Positions 1-8,533 are shown, numbered from the stretch's first letter. The stretch: 64,000 nucleotides of DNA from an uncultured Lachnospiraceae bacterium (GCA_910589385.1 CAJUTU010000014.1:8891-72890); one strand, 5' to 3'. Made by a program: numbers and translations. Notes: generated by a model not told the origin, from the letters alone.

Positions 1-342
1 ATTGCCGACCCACGCAATCCAAAATACCGTTTCAGCAAGGAGGAAACTTTGACGCTGGAAGAAGGCATTGACCATATGGAAAATTTATTTCCAAGAGTGA
101 AAGAACCTGTCCTGTATGGCGGCTGCGAACAGTCTGCGCGACTTGATATGGCCCGCGCAGTTGCACGACGTGCAGAACGCCGTTTCCGCAAAGCAGAATT
201 AAATTACGGCGCTGATCCGAAAGCGATGCAATATCTCAACCGTTTGTCTGATTACCTCTATGTAGCGGCACGTTATGCCGACTACCAGACTTCTGTCCGG
301 ATGAAAGAGAACCACCGGCAGGAAGATAATACAAAATCATAA
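1..342 (+). CDS. PduO-type ATP:cob(I)alamin adenosyltransferase, C-terminal part
   Basis: The reading frame is open from base 1, so the gene starts left of the window; the TTG at 49 is internal. The family adenosylates cob(I)alamin with ATP to make adenosylcobalamin in the cytoplasm. The visible part matches the last helices of the PduO/MMAB fold: an SARLDMARAVARRAERR helix, which carries the conserved R-x-x-R-R-A-E-R residues near the nucleotide site, then YLNRLSDYLYVAARYAD, the closing helix of the family. A charged tail of about 18 residues follows. A strong stem-loop lies after the stop. The N-terminal ATP-binding segment is missing, so activity and exact subtype cannot be judged; the family assignment is fairly sure. 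Confidence 0.8.
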   Translation: MADPRNPKYRFSKEETLTLEEGIDHMENLFPRVKEPVLYGGCEQSARLDMARAVARRAERRFRKAELNYGADPKAMQYLNRLSDYLYVAARYADYQTSVRMKENHRQEDNTKS

Positions 343-395
343 AAAAGTAAATCCGCCAGTTATATAAAAACATATTCTGCCGGATTAAAAAATGG

Positions 396-431
396 ATACC
401 CCACAGTAAACTTAAGCTGTGGGGTATTTTG
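396..431. terminator. Bidirectional intrinsic terminator
   Basis: An 11-bp perfect stem (ATACCCCACAG at 396-406 with its complement at 417-427) is followed by a short T run on the plus strand and preceded by an A run, which reads as T on the minus strand. It sits between the convergent adenosyltransferase and nucleotidyltransferase genes and can serve both. A weaker stem with one mismatch lies just before it at about 350-386. Confidence 0.8.
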
Positions 432-465
432 GATGTTCATTTCTTAAATTGTACCTGAGATCATC

Positions 466-1218
466 TCACCAAAGAACACTGTAAAAATACTGATTTAGTT
501 TATCCCAGGATGTCTTGTTTTCTTCCTTTAAAGACAGTACTTCCTGTTCCATATCTTTAAGGCTGCAGCCAATATATTCAATCAGCTTTTTGTTTCTCTG
601 CGCCTTACCCAGTTCCGGCGACGTTCTCTTTTTATGGAGCAGCTCCAATATGTAATCCTTCCATTCATCATCCAGCTTCTGCCTCAAAAGCTCTTCAAAC
701 AGCATCGGAGGCATCCTCCTTTCCTCCAGCAGCCATTTGGCCTGGAGCATCTGTCTGAGTACATAAAAATACTTTACAAGCCAGACTTCTTCATCCTGAA
801 AATAAGTCCGATAATCTACAGAAGCTGTGTGGATGTAATTTTGTGCACACTTTTTTACAGAAAAATATTCCGGAAGGAGCATCTGAAGCTCCACTGCCTC
901 CGGTGTTGACCGATATACAATAGGAGAAGCAAACCACTCGCACACTTCCGGTGTTGACCGATATACCATACGGAGCACCCGCCGCAGATCCCAGCCTTCA
1001 ATATCCAAAAGTTCGTCCTGCTGCGCGTCAATAGAATCCCTGATTTCTTCCAAACGCAGATATTCTTTTTTGTCTCTTATATAAACAAACCGTACATCAT
1101 AATCACTATTCGGAGACGCAAAGCCCCATGCCCTGCTTCCTGTCTCCACGGCCCATATGATCCTGACATGTGCCTTCTTTTCGATCTCACTCAGTTTCGC
1201 CCGAATAATTGCATCCAT
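466..1218 (-). CDS. RlaP/YcgL-type nucleotidyltransferase
   Basis: This is a predicted DNA polymerase beta-fold nucleotidyltransferase. The motif GSRAWGFASPNSDYD matches the G-S-(12)-D-x-D core that holds the metal-binding acidic residues in COG3541/PF10127 proteins (RlaP, B. subtilis YcgL), and EWFASPIVY matches a conserved downstream segment. RlaP proteins are linked to RNA repair, but the physiological substrate here is unknown. I chose the ATG at 1218 because GGGAG lies 8 bases upstream; an in-frame ATG at 1236 overlaps that Shine-Dalgarno. The heptapeptide VYRSTPE occurs twice, 16 codons apart, from a near-identical 24-bp DNA repeat. The gene looks monocistronic and converges on the adenosyltransferase. 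Confidence 0.8.
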   Translation of the reverse strand: MDAIIRAKLSEIEKKAHVRIIWAVETGSRAWGFASPNSDYDVRFVYIRDKKEYLRLEEIRDSIDAQQDELLDIEGWDLRRVLRMVYRSTPEVCEWFASPIVYRSTPEAVELQMLLPEYFSVKKCAQNYIHTASVDYRTYFQDEEVWLVKYFYVLRQMLQAKWLLEERRMPPMLFEELLRQKLDDEWKDYILELLHKKRTSPELGKAQRNKKLIEYIGCSLKDMEQEVLSLKEENKTSWDKLNQYFYSVLW

Positions 1219-1322
1219 ATCTCCATCTCCCTGCATCTAATATTCTGTCGTTGTGCATGGCTGCGGCCAAAATGAAAACTCAGGGCCGAAGCCTAAATAT
1301 ATTCCAGGCATATACAGTACTA

Positions 1323-1847
1323 TCATTCCTCTAAAGTCTCCGGCTCCGGATATTCCTCCCCAAACGTCTCTACCGTCACCTTTTTCATCACCTGCGGCGA
1401 CAACGGTTTATCCTGATAGTCGGTCTCGGTCTCTGCGATTTTGTCCACCACATCAATCCCCTCTGTAATTTTTCCAAATGCTGCATATGCACCGTCCAGA
1501 TGTGGAGATTTTTTATGCATGATAAAAAATTGAGACCCTGCAGAATCCGGATGCATCGCACGCGCCATAGACAACACACCCTTGTCGTGCTCCAGATTAT
1601 TTTCAAACCCGTTCTGAGAAAATTCTCCCCGGATACTGTAACCGGGGCCTCCCATCCCTGTTCCATCGGGACAGCCGCCTTGGATCATAAAACCACTGAT
1701 CACCCGATGGAAGATCAGCCCATCATAATACCCTTTCTTTATCAAAGATATAAAATTGCGGACCGTATTCGGTGCAATCTCTGGATAAAGCTCTGCTTTC
1801 ATCACATCTCCGTTTTCCATTTCAAATGTAATAACTGGATTTTCCAT
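1323..1847 (-). CDS. Cyclophilin-type peptidyl-prolyl cis-trans isomerase
   Basis: A cytoplasmic prolyl isomerase of about 174 residues with no signal peptide. The FHRVISGFMIQGG motif carries the catalytic Arg and the Phe/Met/Gln substrate pocket, and SAGSQFFI is the second signature. The core runs from about residue 3 to 160, followed by a short acidic tail rich in Glu and Pro. The ATG at 1847 was chosen because the cyclophilin homology begins there and GAGAGGG lies upstream; a longer frame to 1907 has no support. It follows the U32 protein on the same strand after about 80 bases containing a perfect 8-bp hairpin (1882-1900). Homologues assist folding of many proteins; a specific client is not evident. 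Confidence 0.93.
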   Translation of the reverse strand: MENPVITFEMENGDVMKAELYPEIAPNTVRNFISLIKKGYYDGLIFHRVISGFMIQGGCPDGTGMGGPGYSIRGEFSQNGFENNLEHDKGVLSMARAMHPDSAGSQFFIMHKKSPHLDGAYAAFGKITEGIDVVDKIAETETDYQDKPLSPQVMKKVTVETFGEEYPEPETLEE

Positions 1848-1925
1848 AATATGATCTTTCCCTCTCTTTTCAGTATATATCGCCAGACTACAAGTCTGGC
1901 AGTCCATTCCCTATTTTATATTTCG

Positions 1926-3152
1926 TCAAACCTCTGCTCTTCTTAATATATCAAACTTCTCTGCCTGGCCCTGTAAGTCAACAAACAACACCTGCTTTGC
2001 ATGGGGAGCGCTTTCCTGTTCCATCCCTTCTTCATTCAGGATTTTACCAACCTTTACCTTTACATTTCTGCCATCCGGCTTCATGATCTCAATCCATTCC
2101 CCGGCCATGAATTTATTTCTCTGCTCAATCCGGTAAAGACCCTCCTGCTCATCCTCCACAATTCCCAGATAGGTAAATTCTTTCACATAAGTACTTTCGT
2201 TATATATCTGCGTGTTCTCATCCGGTTTCCCAAAGAAAAAGCCCGTCGTAAACTGACGGTAAGTACAGCTTGCGATCTGTTCCAGATACCAGGGCATATT
2301 TGCCTGATATTTTTCCGGGCTTTCCAGATAGTCATCCAGAGCTTTCCGATAAGTCCTTGCCACTGCTGCCACATACAGCGCCGTCTTCATGCGCCCTTCC
2401 ACCTTCAAGCTGTCAATCCCAGCATCGATCAACTCTGGAATATGTCCGATCATACAAAGGTCTTTTGAGTTGAAAATATAGGTTCCCCTGTCATTTTCAA
2501 ATACCGGCATATACTCTCCCGGCCTGGTCTCCTCCACAACCGCATATTTCCAACGGCATGGATGAGTGCATGACCCTTGATTCGCGTCCCGCCCTGTAAA
2601 ATAATTACTCAACAGGCATCTGCCGGAATAAGAAATACACATAGAGCCATGGATAAATGCTTCAATTTCCATATCCTCCGGGATATTCTGCCGCAATTCC
2701 TTCAGTTCTTCCATAGAAAGCTCTCTGGCTGCGACTACCCGCTTTGCCCCTTGCCTGTACCAAAACCGATATGCTGCATAATTCGTATTATTCGCCTGCG
2801 TACTGATATGCCGCTCAATCTCCGGGCAGATCTCACCTGCAATCTCAAAGATTCCCGGATCCGCAATGATCAAGCCGTCCGGCTGTATCTCCCTTAACTC
2901 TTCCAGATACATCCGAACCCCTTCCAAGTCCCGGTTGTGGGCAAAAATATTGACTGTCACATAAACCTTCACATGATGGGCATGTGCAAATGCAATCCCT
3001 TCTCTCATATCCTGCATAGAGAAATTTTTCGCTTTCGCACGCAGGCCAAACGACTCTCCGCCAATATAAACTGCATCTGCTCCAAATATCACAGCCGTCT
3101 TTAATACCTCCAGACTGCTGGCCGGGATCAATAATTCTGGATGCCTTGCCAT
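1926..3152 (-). CDS. trhP2: U32-family prephenate-dependent tRNA uridine(34) hydroxylase
   Basis: U32 proteins were long called peptidases or collagenases, but the TrhP branch makes 5-hydroxyuridine at tRNA position 34 using prephenate. The U32 signature EAFIHGSMCISYSGRC is present with both cysteines, followed by NQGSCTHPCRW, giving the cysteines expected to hold an Fe-S cluster. A beta-barrel-like C-terminal domain follows from about residue 310. Length (about 408 residues) fits the YrrO/TrhP2 group. The upstream neighbour is the matching methyltransferase TrmR, as in the Bacillus yrrMNO operon, but only one U32 gene is present here instead of two. Start ATG 3152 is preceded by AAAGGA at good spacing; a TTG lies 6 bases upstream. 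Confidence 0.85.
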   Translation of the reverse strand: MARHPELLIPASSLEVLKTAVIFGADAVYIGGESFGLRAKAKNFSMQDMREGIAFAHAHHVKVYVTVNIFAHNRDLEGVRMYLEELREIQPDGLIIADPGIFEIAGEICPEIERHISTQANNTNYAAYRFWYRQGAKRVVAARELSMEELKELRQNIPEDMEIEAFIHGSMCISYSGRCLLSNYFTGRDANQGSCTHPCRWKYAVVEETRPGEYMPVFENDRGTYIFNSKDLCMIGHIPELIDAGIDSLKVEGRMKTALYVAAVARTYRKALDDYLESPEKYQANMPWYLEQIASCTYRQFTTGFFFGKPDENTQIYNESTYVKEFTYLGIVEDEQEGLYRIEQRNKFMAGEWIEIMKPDGRNVKVKVGKILNEEGMEQESAPHAKQVLFVDLQGQAEKFDILRRAEV

Positions 3153-3219
3153 TTCCAACTTCCTTTTCTGATATCTATTTCGTTATACCCCTTTTCGGTC
3201 AAGGTATTCACTGTTACTT

Positions 3220-3882
3220 CTACACACATCTGACAATATCCTGGCATTTCACACTGACCGCCACACCGTCCCCCAAAGGTAGAATCGATGTGGCCAGATT
3301 GTCATGATGCTTCAATTCATACAGATATTCCCGCATTCTGGCATGGATTGTCCGGTCTCTGCGCTCTACCGCAAACCTGGACTCCAATACGTCACCGCCT
3401 TGCAGCACATTATCCGAGAGCAGGATTCCGTCCTCTGCCAAGACACGCAGCGCCTCTGGCAGATAATAGATATACTGGCCTTTCGCCGCGTCCACGAAGA
3501 TAAAATCAAAGCCCTCATGCAGTTCTTTTAATACATCCAGGGCATCTCCTTCTATCAGGGTAATCTGCCTCTCCTTCCCCATACGTTCGAAGTTCGCCCT
3601 GGCTGCAGGAATCCTTTTCTCATAATTCTCAATCGTCAAAATGCGGCAGCCCTCCGGCACATACTCACTCATCATCAGTGCGGAAAATCCCACTCCTGTA
3701 CCAATCTCCAGAATCTTTTTCGGCTTTTTCATGCACAACAGAACTTTTAGGAAGCTTTGCGTCTCTTTTCTTATAATGGGTACTCCCTGTTCCAACGCCT
3801 CTCTCTCAATTTCTTCCAATACCGCGCACTCCGCCGTCTCTAATGACTGGATATAAGCAGCCGCCCTCTCATCCATGATCAT
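3220..3882 (-). CDS. trmR: tRNA 5-hydroxyuridine methyltransferase, O-methyltransferase family 3
   Basis: A class I SAM-dependent O-methyltransferase expected to convert 5-hydroxyuridine at tRNA position 34 to 5-methoxyuridine. LEIGTGVGFSALMM is SAM motif I; TIENYEKR, EGDALDVL and FIFVDAAKGQY are the following motifs, with the metal-binding Asp pattern typical of the COMT-like YrrM family. DNVLQGG near residue 155 is another family hallmark. The start is ATG 3882, 8 bases after a perfect AGGAGG; an upstream ATG at 3903 would place that Shine-Dalgarno inside the coding region. The gene begins just past the RNase J stop and precedes trhP by 67 bases, so it is probably co-transcribed with both. 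Confidence 0.87.
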   Translation of the reverse strand: MIMDERAAAYIQSLETAECAVLEEIEREALEQGVPIIRKETQSFLKVLLCMKKPKKILEIGTGVGFSALMMSEYVPEGCRILTIENYEKRIPAARANFERMGKERQITLIEGDALDVLKELHEGFDFIFVDAAKGQYIYYLPEALRVLAEDGILLSDNVLQGGDVLESRFAVERRDRTIHARMREYLYELKHHDNLATSILPLGDGVAVSVKCQDIVRCV

Positions 3883-3895
3883 CCATGCTGCCTCC

Positions 3896-5560
3896 TCATA
3901 CATCCATGATGATCGGAATGATCATTGGCCTCCTCTTGGTCTTCTTCCAGATAAAATCATTCATGGTATCCCGGATCGCAACCTTAATCTTGTTCCAATC
4001 CGCCCGGCGTCCACAGAGGCATCTGTCCAGACTTTCAGATATCACATGTCTGGCCTCTTCCATCAAACCTTCCGACTCTCTTACATAAACAAACCCACGG
4101 GACACAATATCCGGCCCCGCCAGAAGCCGATTGCTTCCACGCTCCAGCGTCAATACAACAATGATAATCCCGTCCTCTGCCAGATGCTGTCTGTCACGAA
4201 GCACGATATTACCGACGTCTCCGACACCCAGGCCATCCACAAGGATCGTTCCTGTATGCACCTTATCTACCACTTTTGCGGATTCATCTGTCAGCTCCAG
4301 TACGTCTCCTGACTGGATAATAAATACATTCTCTTTCGGGATTCCCAGAGACAACGCAATTTCTGAATTAGCTTTCAGATGACGGTACTCTCCATGTACC
4401 GGAATCGCATACTTTGGTTTTACCAGGGAATAAATCAGTTTCAATTCTTCCTGACATGCATGTCCTGATACATGTGCCTCCTGGAAAATAACTTTTGCTC
4501 CTTTTGCAGACAATTCATTGATTACACGGGAGACAGATTTCTCATTCCCCGGAATCGGGTTGGAACTGAAGATGATCGTATCATTCGGCTGTATAGTGAC
4601 TTTCCGGTGTACATCCGCCGCCATACGGGACAATGCCGCCATGGATTCTCCCTGGCTTCCTGTCGTGATCAGCACCATCTTCTCCGGCGGGTAATTGCGC
4701 ATCTCGTCAATCTCGATCAAAGTGTTCTCCGGCACATTCAGATACCCCAGCTCAGAAGCAGTAGAAATGATATTTACCATACTCCTTCCTTCTACAACAA
4801 CTTTCCGTCCATATTTATAAGCAGAGTTGATGATCTGCTGTACACGATCCACATTGGACGCGAAAGTGGCAATGATAATGCGGGTATTCTGATGTTCCGC
4901 AAAAATATGGTCAAAGGTAATCCCCACGGTCCGCTCCGACTGAGTGAATCCTTTCCGTTCTGCATTGGTGCTGTCTGACATCAGCGCCAGCACGCCCTTT
5001 TTCCCAATCTCTGCAAACCGCTGCAGGTCAATGGCATCTCCGAACACAGGTGTATAATCTACCTTAAAGTCCCCTGTATGCACCACTGTGCCTGCCGGGG
5101 AGTAGATTGCCAGTGCCGATGCATCCTGAATGCTGTGGTTCGTCTTAATAAATTCAATCCGAAACTGTCCCAGATTGATCGACTGGCCATGACGCACAAT
5201 CTTTCTCTTTGTCGTACGCAGCAAATTGTGCTCTTTCAGCTTATTATCAATAATTCCCATGGTTAGCTTCGTCGTATAAATCGGAAGGTTAATATCCTTC
5301 AGCACATACGGGAGAGCTCCGATGTGGTCCTCATGCCCGTGGGTGATCACGAATCCCTTCACCTTTTCAATATTATCCTTTAGATATGTTACATCCGGTA
5401 TGACAAGGTCAATACCGAGCATATCATCTTCCGGGAAAGCCAGGCCGCAGTCCAGCACAATAATACTGTCTTCATATTCAAAGGCAGTAATATTCATACC
5501 GATCTGCTCTAATCCCCCAAGAGGAATGATACGCAGTTTTCCAATATTCTCTTTTCTCAA
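3896..5560 (-). CDS. rnj: Ribonuclease J
   Basis: A metallo-beta-lactamase/beta-CASP ribonuclease with 5'-exonuclease and endonuclease activity, central to mRNA decay and rRNA maturation in Firmicutes. THGHEDHIG is the zinc-binding HxHxDH motif, VHTGDFK carries the bridging Asp, and the beta-CASP insert runs roughly from residue 205 to 350. The C-terminal region includes the VHGEYRHL motif that binds the phosphate. At about 555 residues it has normal length. I chose TTG 5560, which has GGAGG 8 bases upstream; the in-frame ATG at 5575 overlaps that site and has no Shine-Dalgarno. Only one RNase J gene is in the window, so J1 and J2 cannot be separated. Confidence 0.93.
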   Translation of the reverse strand: MRKENIGKLRIIPLGGLEQIGMNITAFEYEDSIIVLDCGLAFPEDDMLGIDLVIPDVTYLKDNIEKVKGFVITHGHEDHIGALPYVLKDINLPIYTTKLTMGIIDNKLKEHNLLRTTKRKIVRHGQSINLGQFRIEFIKTNHSIQDASALAIYSPAGTVVHTGDFKVDYTPVFGDAIDLQRFAEIGKKGVLALMSDSTNAERKGFTQSERTVGITFDHIFAEHQNTRIIIATFASNVDRVQQIINSAYKYGRKVVVEGRSMVNIISTASELGYLNVPENTLIEIDEMRNYPPEKMVLITTGSQGESMAALSRMAADVHRKVTIQPNDTIIFSSNPIPGNEKSVSRVINELSAKGAKVIFQEAHVSGHACQEELKLIYSLVKPKYAIPVHGEYRHLKANSEIALSLGIPKENVFIIQSGDVLELTDESAKVVDKVHTGTILVDGLGVGDVGNIVLRDRQHLAEDGIIIVVLTLERGSNRLLAGPDIVSRGFVYVRESEGLMEEARHVISESLDRCLCGRRADWNKIKVAIRDTMNDFIWKKTKRRPMIIPIIMDV

Positions 5561-5716
5561 TAACCGCACCTCCATCTTTTTTATTATGTATTACTCTTTT
5601 TGCTTACACGCAGATGCCCTTCATCTATTACCCGGTCTCTATCCGCGGCAGGCAGTAAATATTTTCATAACCACCGGTTCCTCTCCCCCGGAGGTTTATC
5701 ATTTTCATACTCCAGA

Positions 5717-5974
5717 TCACATTCTGATATCCGTATCTTCCAGCAGTTCTTCAAACACCTTTGAAACTGCCTCTAATTCCGTATCTTCTTCCACGATCTC
5801 ATAGACACTGTCCTGTTCGTCCTCAGGATTCATATCCTTCAGGATCAGGCATACGCCCTCCTCTTCTGGATCCGTAACAAGTATATATGTAGAGCCATTG
5901 ATCTTTGTCTGCTCCAGTACATGAAATTCAACAGTCTCTTTTGTATCTTCCAGAAAAAATTCCACTTTTTCCAT
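5717..5974 (-). CDS. DUF1292 family small acidic protein
   Basis: An 85-residue very acidic protein matching the DUF1292/YrzB family: an N-terminal beta-rich segment (VEFFLEDTKETVEFHVLEQT) then the ILVTDPEEEGVCLIL core and an acidic helix. Function is unknown. It follows ruvX directly: the ATG at 5974 lies 8 bases past the ruvX stop and has AGGAG at 7 bases, whereas the upstream ATG at 5989 overlaps ruvX. The order ireB-ruvX-DUF1292 is conserved across many Firmicutes, which supports co-expression but does not give a role. Confidence 0.85.
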   Translation of the reverse strand: MEKVEFFLEDTKETVEFHVLEQTKINGSTYILVTDPEEEGVCLILKDMNPEDEQDSVYEIVEEDTELEAVSKVFEELLEDTDIRM

Positions 5975-5985
5975 ATCCTTACTCC

Positions 5986-6420
5986 TCATACTTCCTGCCG
6001 TCTTGGCAGAGAATCCAAATACCCCTGTAAAATAAAGACTGCTGCAATCTTATCAATATATTTCTTCCGGTTTTCCCGCCTTACTCCGCTCTCGATCAAC
6101 GTCTGTTCAGCGGCAGCCGTTGTCAGACGTTCGTCCCACATGATCACTTCCAGGCCTGTCCGCCTTTTAAGCATCTCTTGAAATTCCAGAGACTTCCTGG
6201 CCCGCTCACCGATATCATTATTCATATGCTTTGGAAAACCAAGTATGATCTTCCCCACTTCGTATTCCCGGATCAATTCTTCGATCCTGGCACAAGTCCG
6301 GCGGAGCTTATTTTCCTCTTTTCTCTCAATCGTCTCCACACCCTGGGCAGTCAACAGCAAGGCATCGCTTACCGCCACGCCTACTGTTTTTGAGCCAAAG
6401 TCCAATCCCATGATCCTCAT
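5986..6420 (-). CDS. ruvX: RuvX/YqgF-type Holliday junction resolvase, pre-16S rRNA nuclease
   Basis: An RNase H-fold nuclease. MGLDFGSKTVGVAVSD holds the first catalytic Asp, IILGFPKHMN and MWDERLTT hold the next conserved acidic and Arg residues, and KIDKIAAVFILQGYL closes the family. Homologues are described both as Holliday junction resolvases and as the nuclease that processes the 16S rRNA 5' end; sequence cannot choose between these. Length of about 144 residues is standard. The start lies 6 bases after the ireB stop; a GTG one codon upstream is also possible and neither has a strong Shine-Dalgarno, suggesting translational coupling to ireB. Confidence 0.93.
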   Translation of the reverse strand: MRIMGLDFGSKTVGVAVSDALLLTAQGVETIERKEENKLRRTCARIEELIREYEVGKIILGFPKHMNNDIGERARKSLEFQEMLKRRTGLEVIMWDERLTTAAAEQTLIESGVRRENRKKYIDKIAAVFILQGYLDSLPRRQEV

Positions 6421-6426
6421 CACGGA

Positions 6427-6690
6427 TTATGCCCAGGAATTATGCGTAATATACGCTTTCAGCAGTTCTTCTACCAGCTCGTCACGTTCCACTTTCATTA
6501 CAAGGCTTCTTGCCCCGTTAAAACTTGTAATATAAGTCGGATCTCCAGACATCACATAACCCACAATCTGGTTGACCGGGTTATATCCTTTTTCCTTCAA
6601 TGCCTTATACACGATTTCCAGAATATCCTTTGCGGAAATCTGCGGCCCTGGTTCTACTTGAAAGAATTGGGTATTGCTTAAATCACTCAT
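6427..6690 (-). CDS. ireB: IreB family regulatory phosphoprotein
   Basis: An 87-residue protein of the UPF0297/DUF965 family. In Enterococcus, IreB is phosphorylated by the PASTA kinase IreK and affects cephalosporin tolerance. The whole family core is present: the threonine-containing N-terminus (DLSNTQFFQ), DILEIVYKALKEKGYNPVNQIVGY and SGDPTYITSFNGAR. The ATG has GGAGG at 7 bases. It is the first gene of the ireB-ruvX-DUF1292 cluster; the region upstream to mtaB holds its likely promoter but no clear consensus was found. Confidence 0.93.
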   Translation of the reverse strand: MSDLSNTQFFQVEPGPQISAKDILEIVYKALKEKGYNPVNQIVGYVMSGDPTYITSFNGARSLVMKVERDELVEELLKAYITHNSWA

Positions 6691-6828
6691 GTTTCTTCCT
6701 CCATTTCTCTTCTGTTCTCTTTAGTATTATAAAAGTAATGCTTCCATACAAAATTGTACATCTATCGTACTATGCGCATGCAGGCGCAAACACTCTAATT
6801 ATCATTTTAATACAAGTCTTCCTAAAAT

Positions 6829-8172
6829 TCAATGAATAATTTGTGAATCGTTAACAATCCGGATTGTCCGAATACAATTCTGCAGACTTTCTTCCTCATC
6901 TAATGCAATCTTAATATATTCTTTTGTATACCCTGTCTGATACATTTTCCCGTCTATCACGGTACGCTCCTCCACAAGGACGTCTACATCTTTTCCAAAA
7001 AAACTTCTTTCATAGGCCGCCTGCTTTCTCTTCCCCAGCTCGATCATCTGCCGGCTGCGCTCTGCCTTCACCGATTCCGGTATCTGTCCTTCCATGGCTG
7101 CAGCTTTCGTCCCCTCTCTTTTAGAGTATTTAAAAATATGGGTCTCATAGAAGTTTACCTTATCGACAAAGGCATAAGAAGCTGCATACTCTTCTTCCGT
7201 CTCTCCAGGAAATCCAACGATCACATCCGTTGTCAATGCCGGATTCCCAAAATATTTCCGGAGCAGTCCACATTTTTCATAATATTCCTCTGCCGTATAT
7301 TTTCGGTTCATCCGTTTCAGCGTAGCATCACACCCGCTCTGCAGCGACAAGTGGAAATGCGGACACAGCTTCGGGAGCATAGAGGCTTCCCGGACAAATC
7401 TCTCCGTGACGGCCCGCGGTTCCAGGGAACCAAGCCGAATCCTCACAATCCCATCCACCTCATGAACTGCCTGGATCAATCGCAGAAGGTTATCCTGCCG
7501 CAAATCTGACCTTGAACTCCCTTCTCTGGTTTGGGTATTCTTTGAAAAATCGATTCCGTAAGAACTCAGATGGATTCCGGTCAATACCACTTCCTGATAA
7601 CCGTTTTCCGCCAGCTCCTTTACCTCTTCAATGACACTTTGAAGCTCACGGCTCCGTACCCTTCCACGCGCATATGGGATTATACAGTAAGAACAGAACT
7701 GGTTACACCCATCCTGTACTTTGATGTAGCCCCTCGTATACTCTCCTGGCTTTGTCAGGTGCAGATCCTCATACTCGTCCGTATGATGAATATCCACCAC
7801 CTGCCGGATCTGATCTTCTTCCTTTCTGCGTTCATACTGTTCCAGAATATGCAGCAGCTCATTTTTCTGGTTATTTCCAATTACAATGTCCACGCACGGA
7901 TCAATTGGGTGATTTTTGTCCGCCTGTGCCTGAACATAGCATCCACATGCCACTACTACTGCATCCGGGTTCATTTTTCTGGCGCGGTGCAGCATTTGCC
8001 TGGATTTGCGGTCTGCAATGTTGGTTACTGTACAGGTATTGATGATATAGAGATCCGCCCCTTCCTCAAAGGGCATGACCTCATACCCTGCCTTCTCCAA
8101 CATTTCCTGCATTGCCGCCGTCTCATATGCGTTTACTTTACACCCCAGATTATGCAGAGCTGCCTTTTTCAT
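6829..8172 (-). CDS. mtaB: tRNA t6A37 methylthiotransferase MtaB
   Basis: A radical-SAM methylthiotransferase that converts t6A to ms2t6A at position 37 of ANN-decoding tRNAs. The N-terminal UPF0004 domain shows its three cluster cysteines in LGCKVN, INTCTVTN and ACGCYV. The radical-SAM CxxxCxxC is in CNQFCSYCIIPYARG, and a C-terminal TRAM domain occupies about the last 65 residues. The LGCKVN start and RKSRQ context fit the MtaB (YqeV) branch better than MiaB or RimO. The start at 8172 has AGGAGA 9 bases upstream; another ATG at 8178 is too close to it. The divergent neighbour is the HPr-like gene. Confidence 0.92.
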   Translation of the reverse strand: MKKAALHNLGCKVNAYETAAMQEMLEKAGYEVMPFEEGADLYIINTCTVTNIADRKSRQMLHRARKMNPDAVVVACGCYVQAQADKNHPIDPCVDIVIGNNQKNELLHILEQYERRKEEDQIRQVVDIHHTDEYEDLHLTKPGEYTRGYIKVQDGCNQFCSYCIIPYARGRVRSRELQSVIEEVKELAENGYQEVVLTGIHLSSYGIDFSKNTQTREGSSRSDLRQDNLLRLIQAVHEVDGIVRIRLGSLEPRAVTERFVREASMLPKLCPHFHLSLQSGCDATLKRMNRKYTAEEYYEKCGLLRKYFGNPALTTDVIVGFPGETEEEYAASYAFVDKVNFYETHIFKYSKREGTKAAAMEGQIPESVKAERSRQMIELGKRKQAAYERSFFGKDVDVLVEERTVIDGKMYQTGYTKEYIKIALDEEESLQNCIRTIRIVNDSQIIH

Positions 8173-8214
8173 GATCATCTGTCTCCTAAATTCAAATTTT
8201 TTCCTGTTAATTTC

Positions 8215-8243
8215 TTGACTTTTACAAACCTATCCCGTAGAAT
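8215..8243 (+). promoter_or_regulatory. SigA-type promoter of the HPr-like gene
   Basis: TTGACT (8215-8220), a 17-base spacer and TAGAAT (8238-8243) match the housekeeping consensus. Transcription would begin near 8250, giving a leader of about 47 bases containing a small GGGC/GCCC hairpin (about 8250-8263) before the AGGAGG at 8283. Confidence 0.75.
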
Positions 8244-8296
8244 GTAGGCAGGGCTTAGATGCCCTTCGATAATAACGCGCAAAGGAGGGATATATC

Positions 8297-8533
8297 ATGA
8301 TGAAAACAGTACAGATCTCGTTAAACTCTATCGATAAAGTGAAGTCATTTGTAAATGAAATCACAAAATATGACAATGACTTTGACTTAGTTTCCGGAAG
8401 ATATGTTATAGATGCCAAGTCAATCATGGGCATTTTCAGTCTGGATCTTTCCAAGCCAATCGACCTGAACATCCACGCTGACGGAGAGTTGGAAGACATT
8501 CTGGCCTCTCTTGAAGCATACATTATCAAATAA
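8297..8533 (+). CDS. HPr-like protein lacking the active-site histidine
   Basis: A 78-residue protein with the HPr fold pattern. The region SGRYVIDAKSIMGIFSLDL aligns with the HPr segment around the regulatory Ser46 (K-S-I-M-G-I), so the HPr kinase target site is kept. The N-terminal segment, normally T-G-L-H-A-R-P-A, reads SLNSIDKVKSFVNEI here: the phosphate-accepting His15 and the Arg17 are absent. It therefore should not relay phosphate between EI and EIIA. As for Bacillus Crh, which also lacks His15, a regulatory role through Ser phosphorylation is possible, but that is inference. It stands alone between mtaB (divergent) and thiI (convergent), with its own promoter and terminator and AGGAGG 8 bases before the ATG. 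Confidence 0.82.
   Translation: MMKTVQISLNSIDKVKSFVNEITKYDNDFDLVSGRYVIDAKSIMGIFSLDLSKPIDLNIHADGELEDILASLEAYIIK

Noticed and set aside
1882..1900. Perfect 8-bp hairpin between trhP and the cyclophilin gene
   Set aside because: No U run follows and no regulator is near; its role cannot be supported beyond noting it.
8230..8529. A 99-codon minus-strand frame
   Set aside because: It is antisense to the HPr-like gene and spans that gene's promoter and Shine-Dalgarno.
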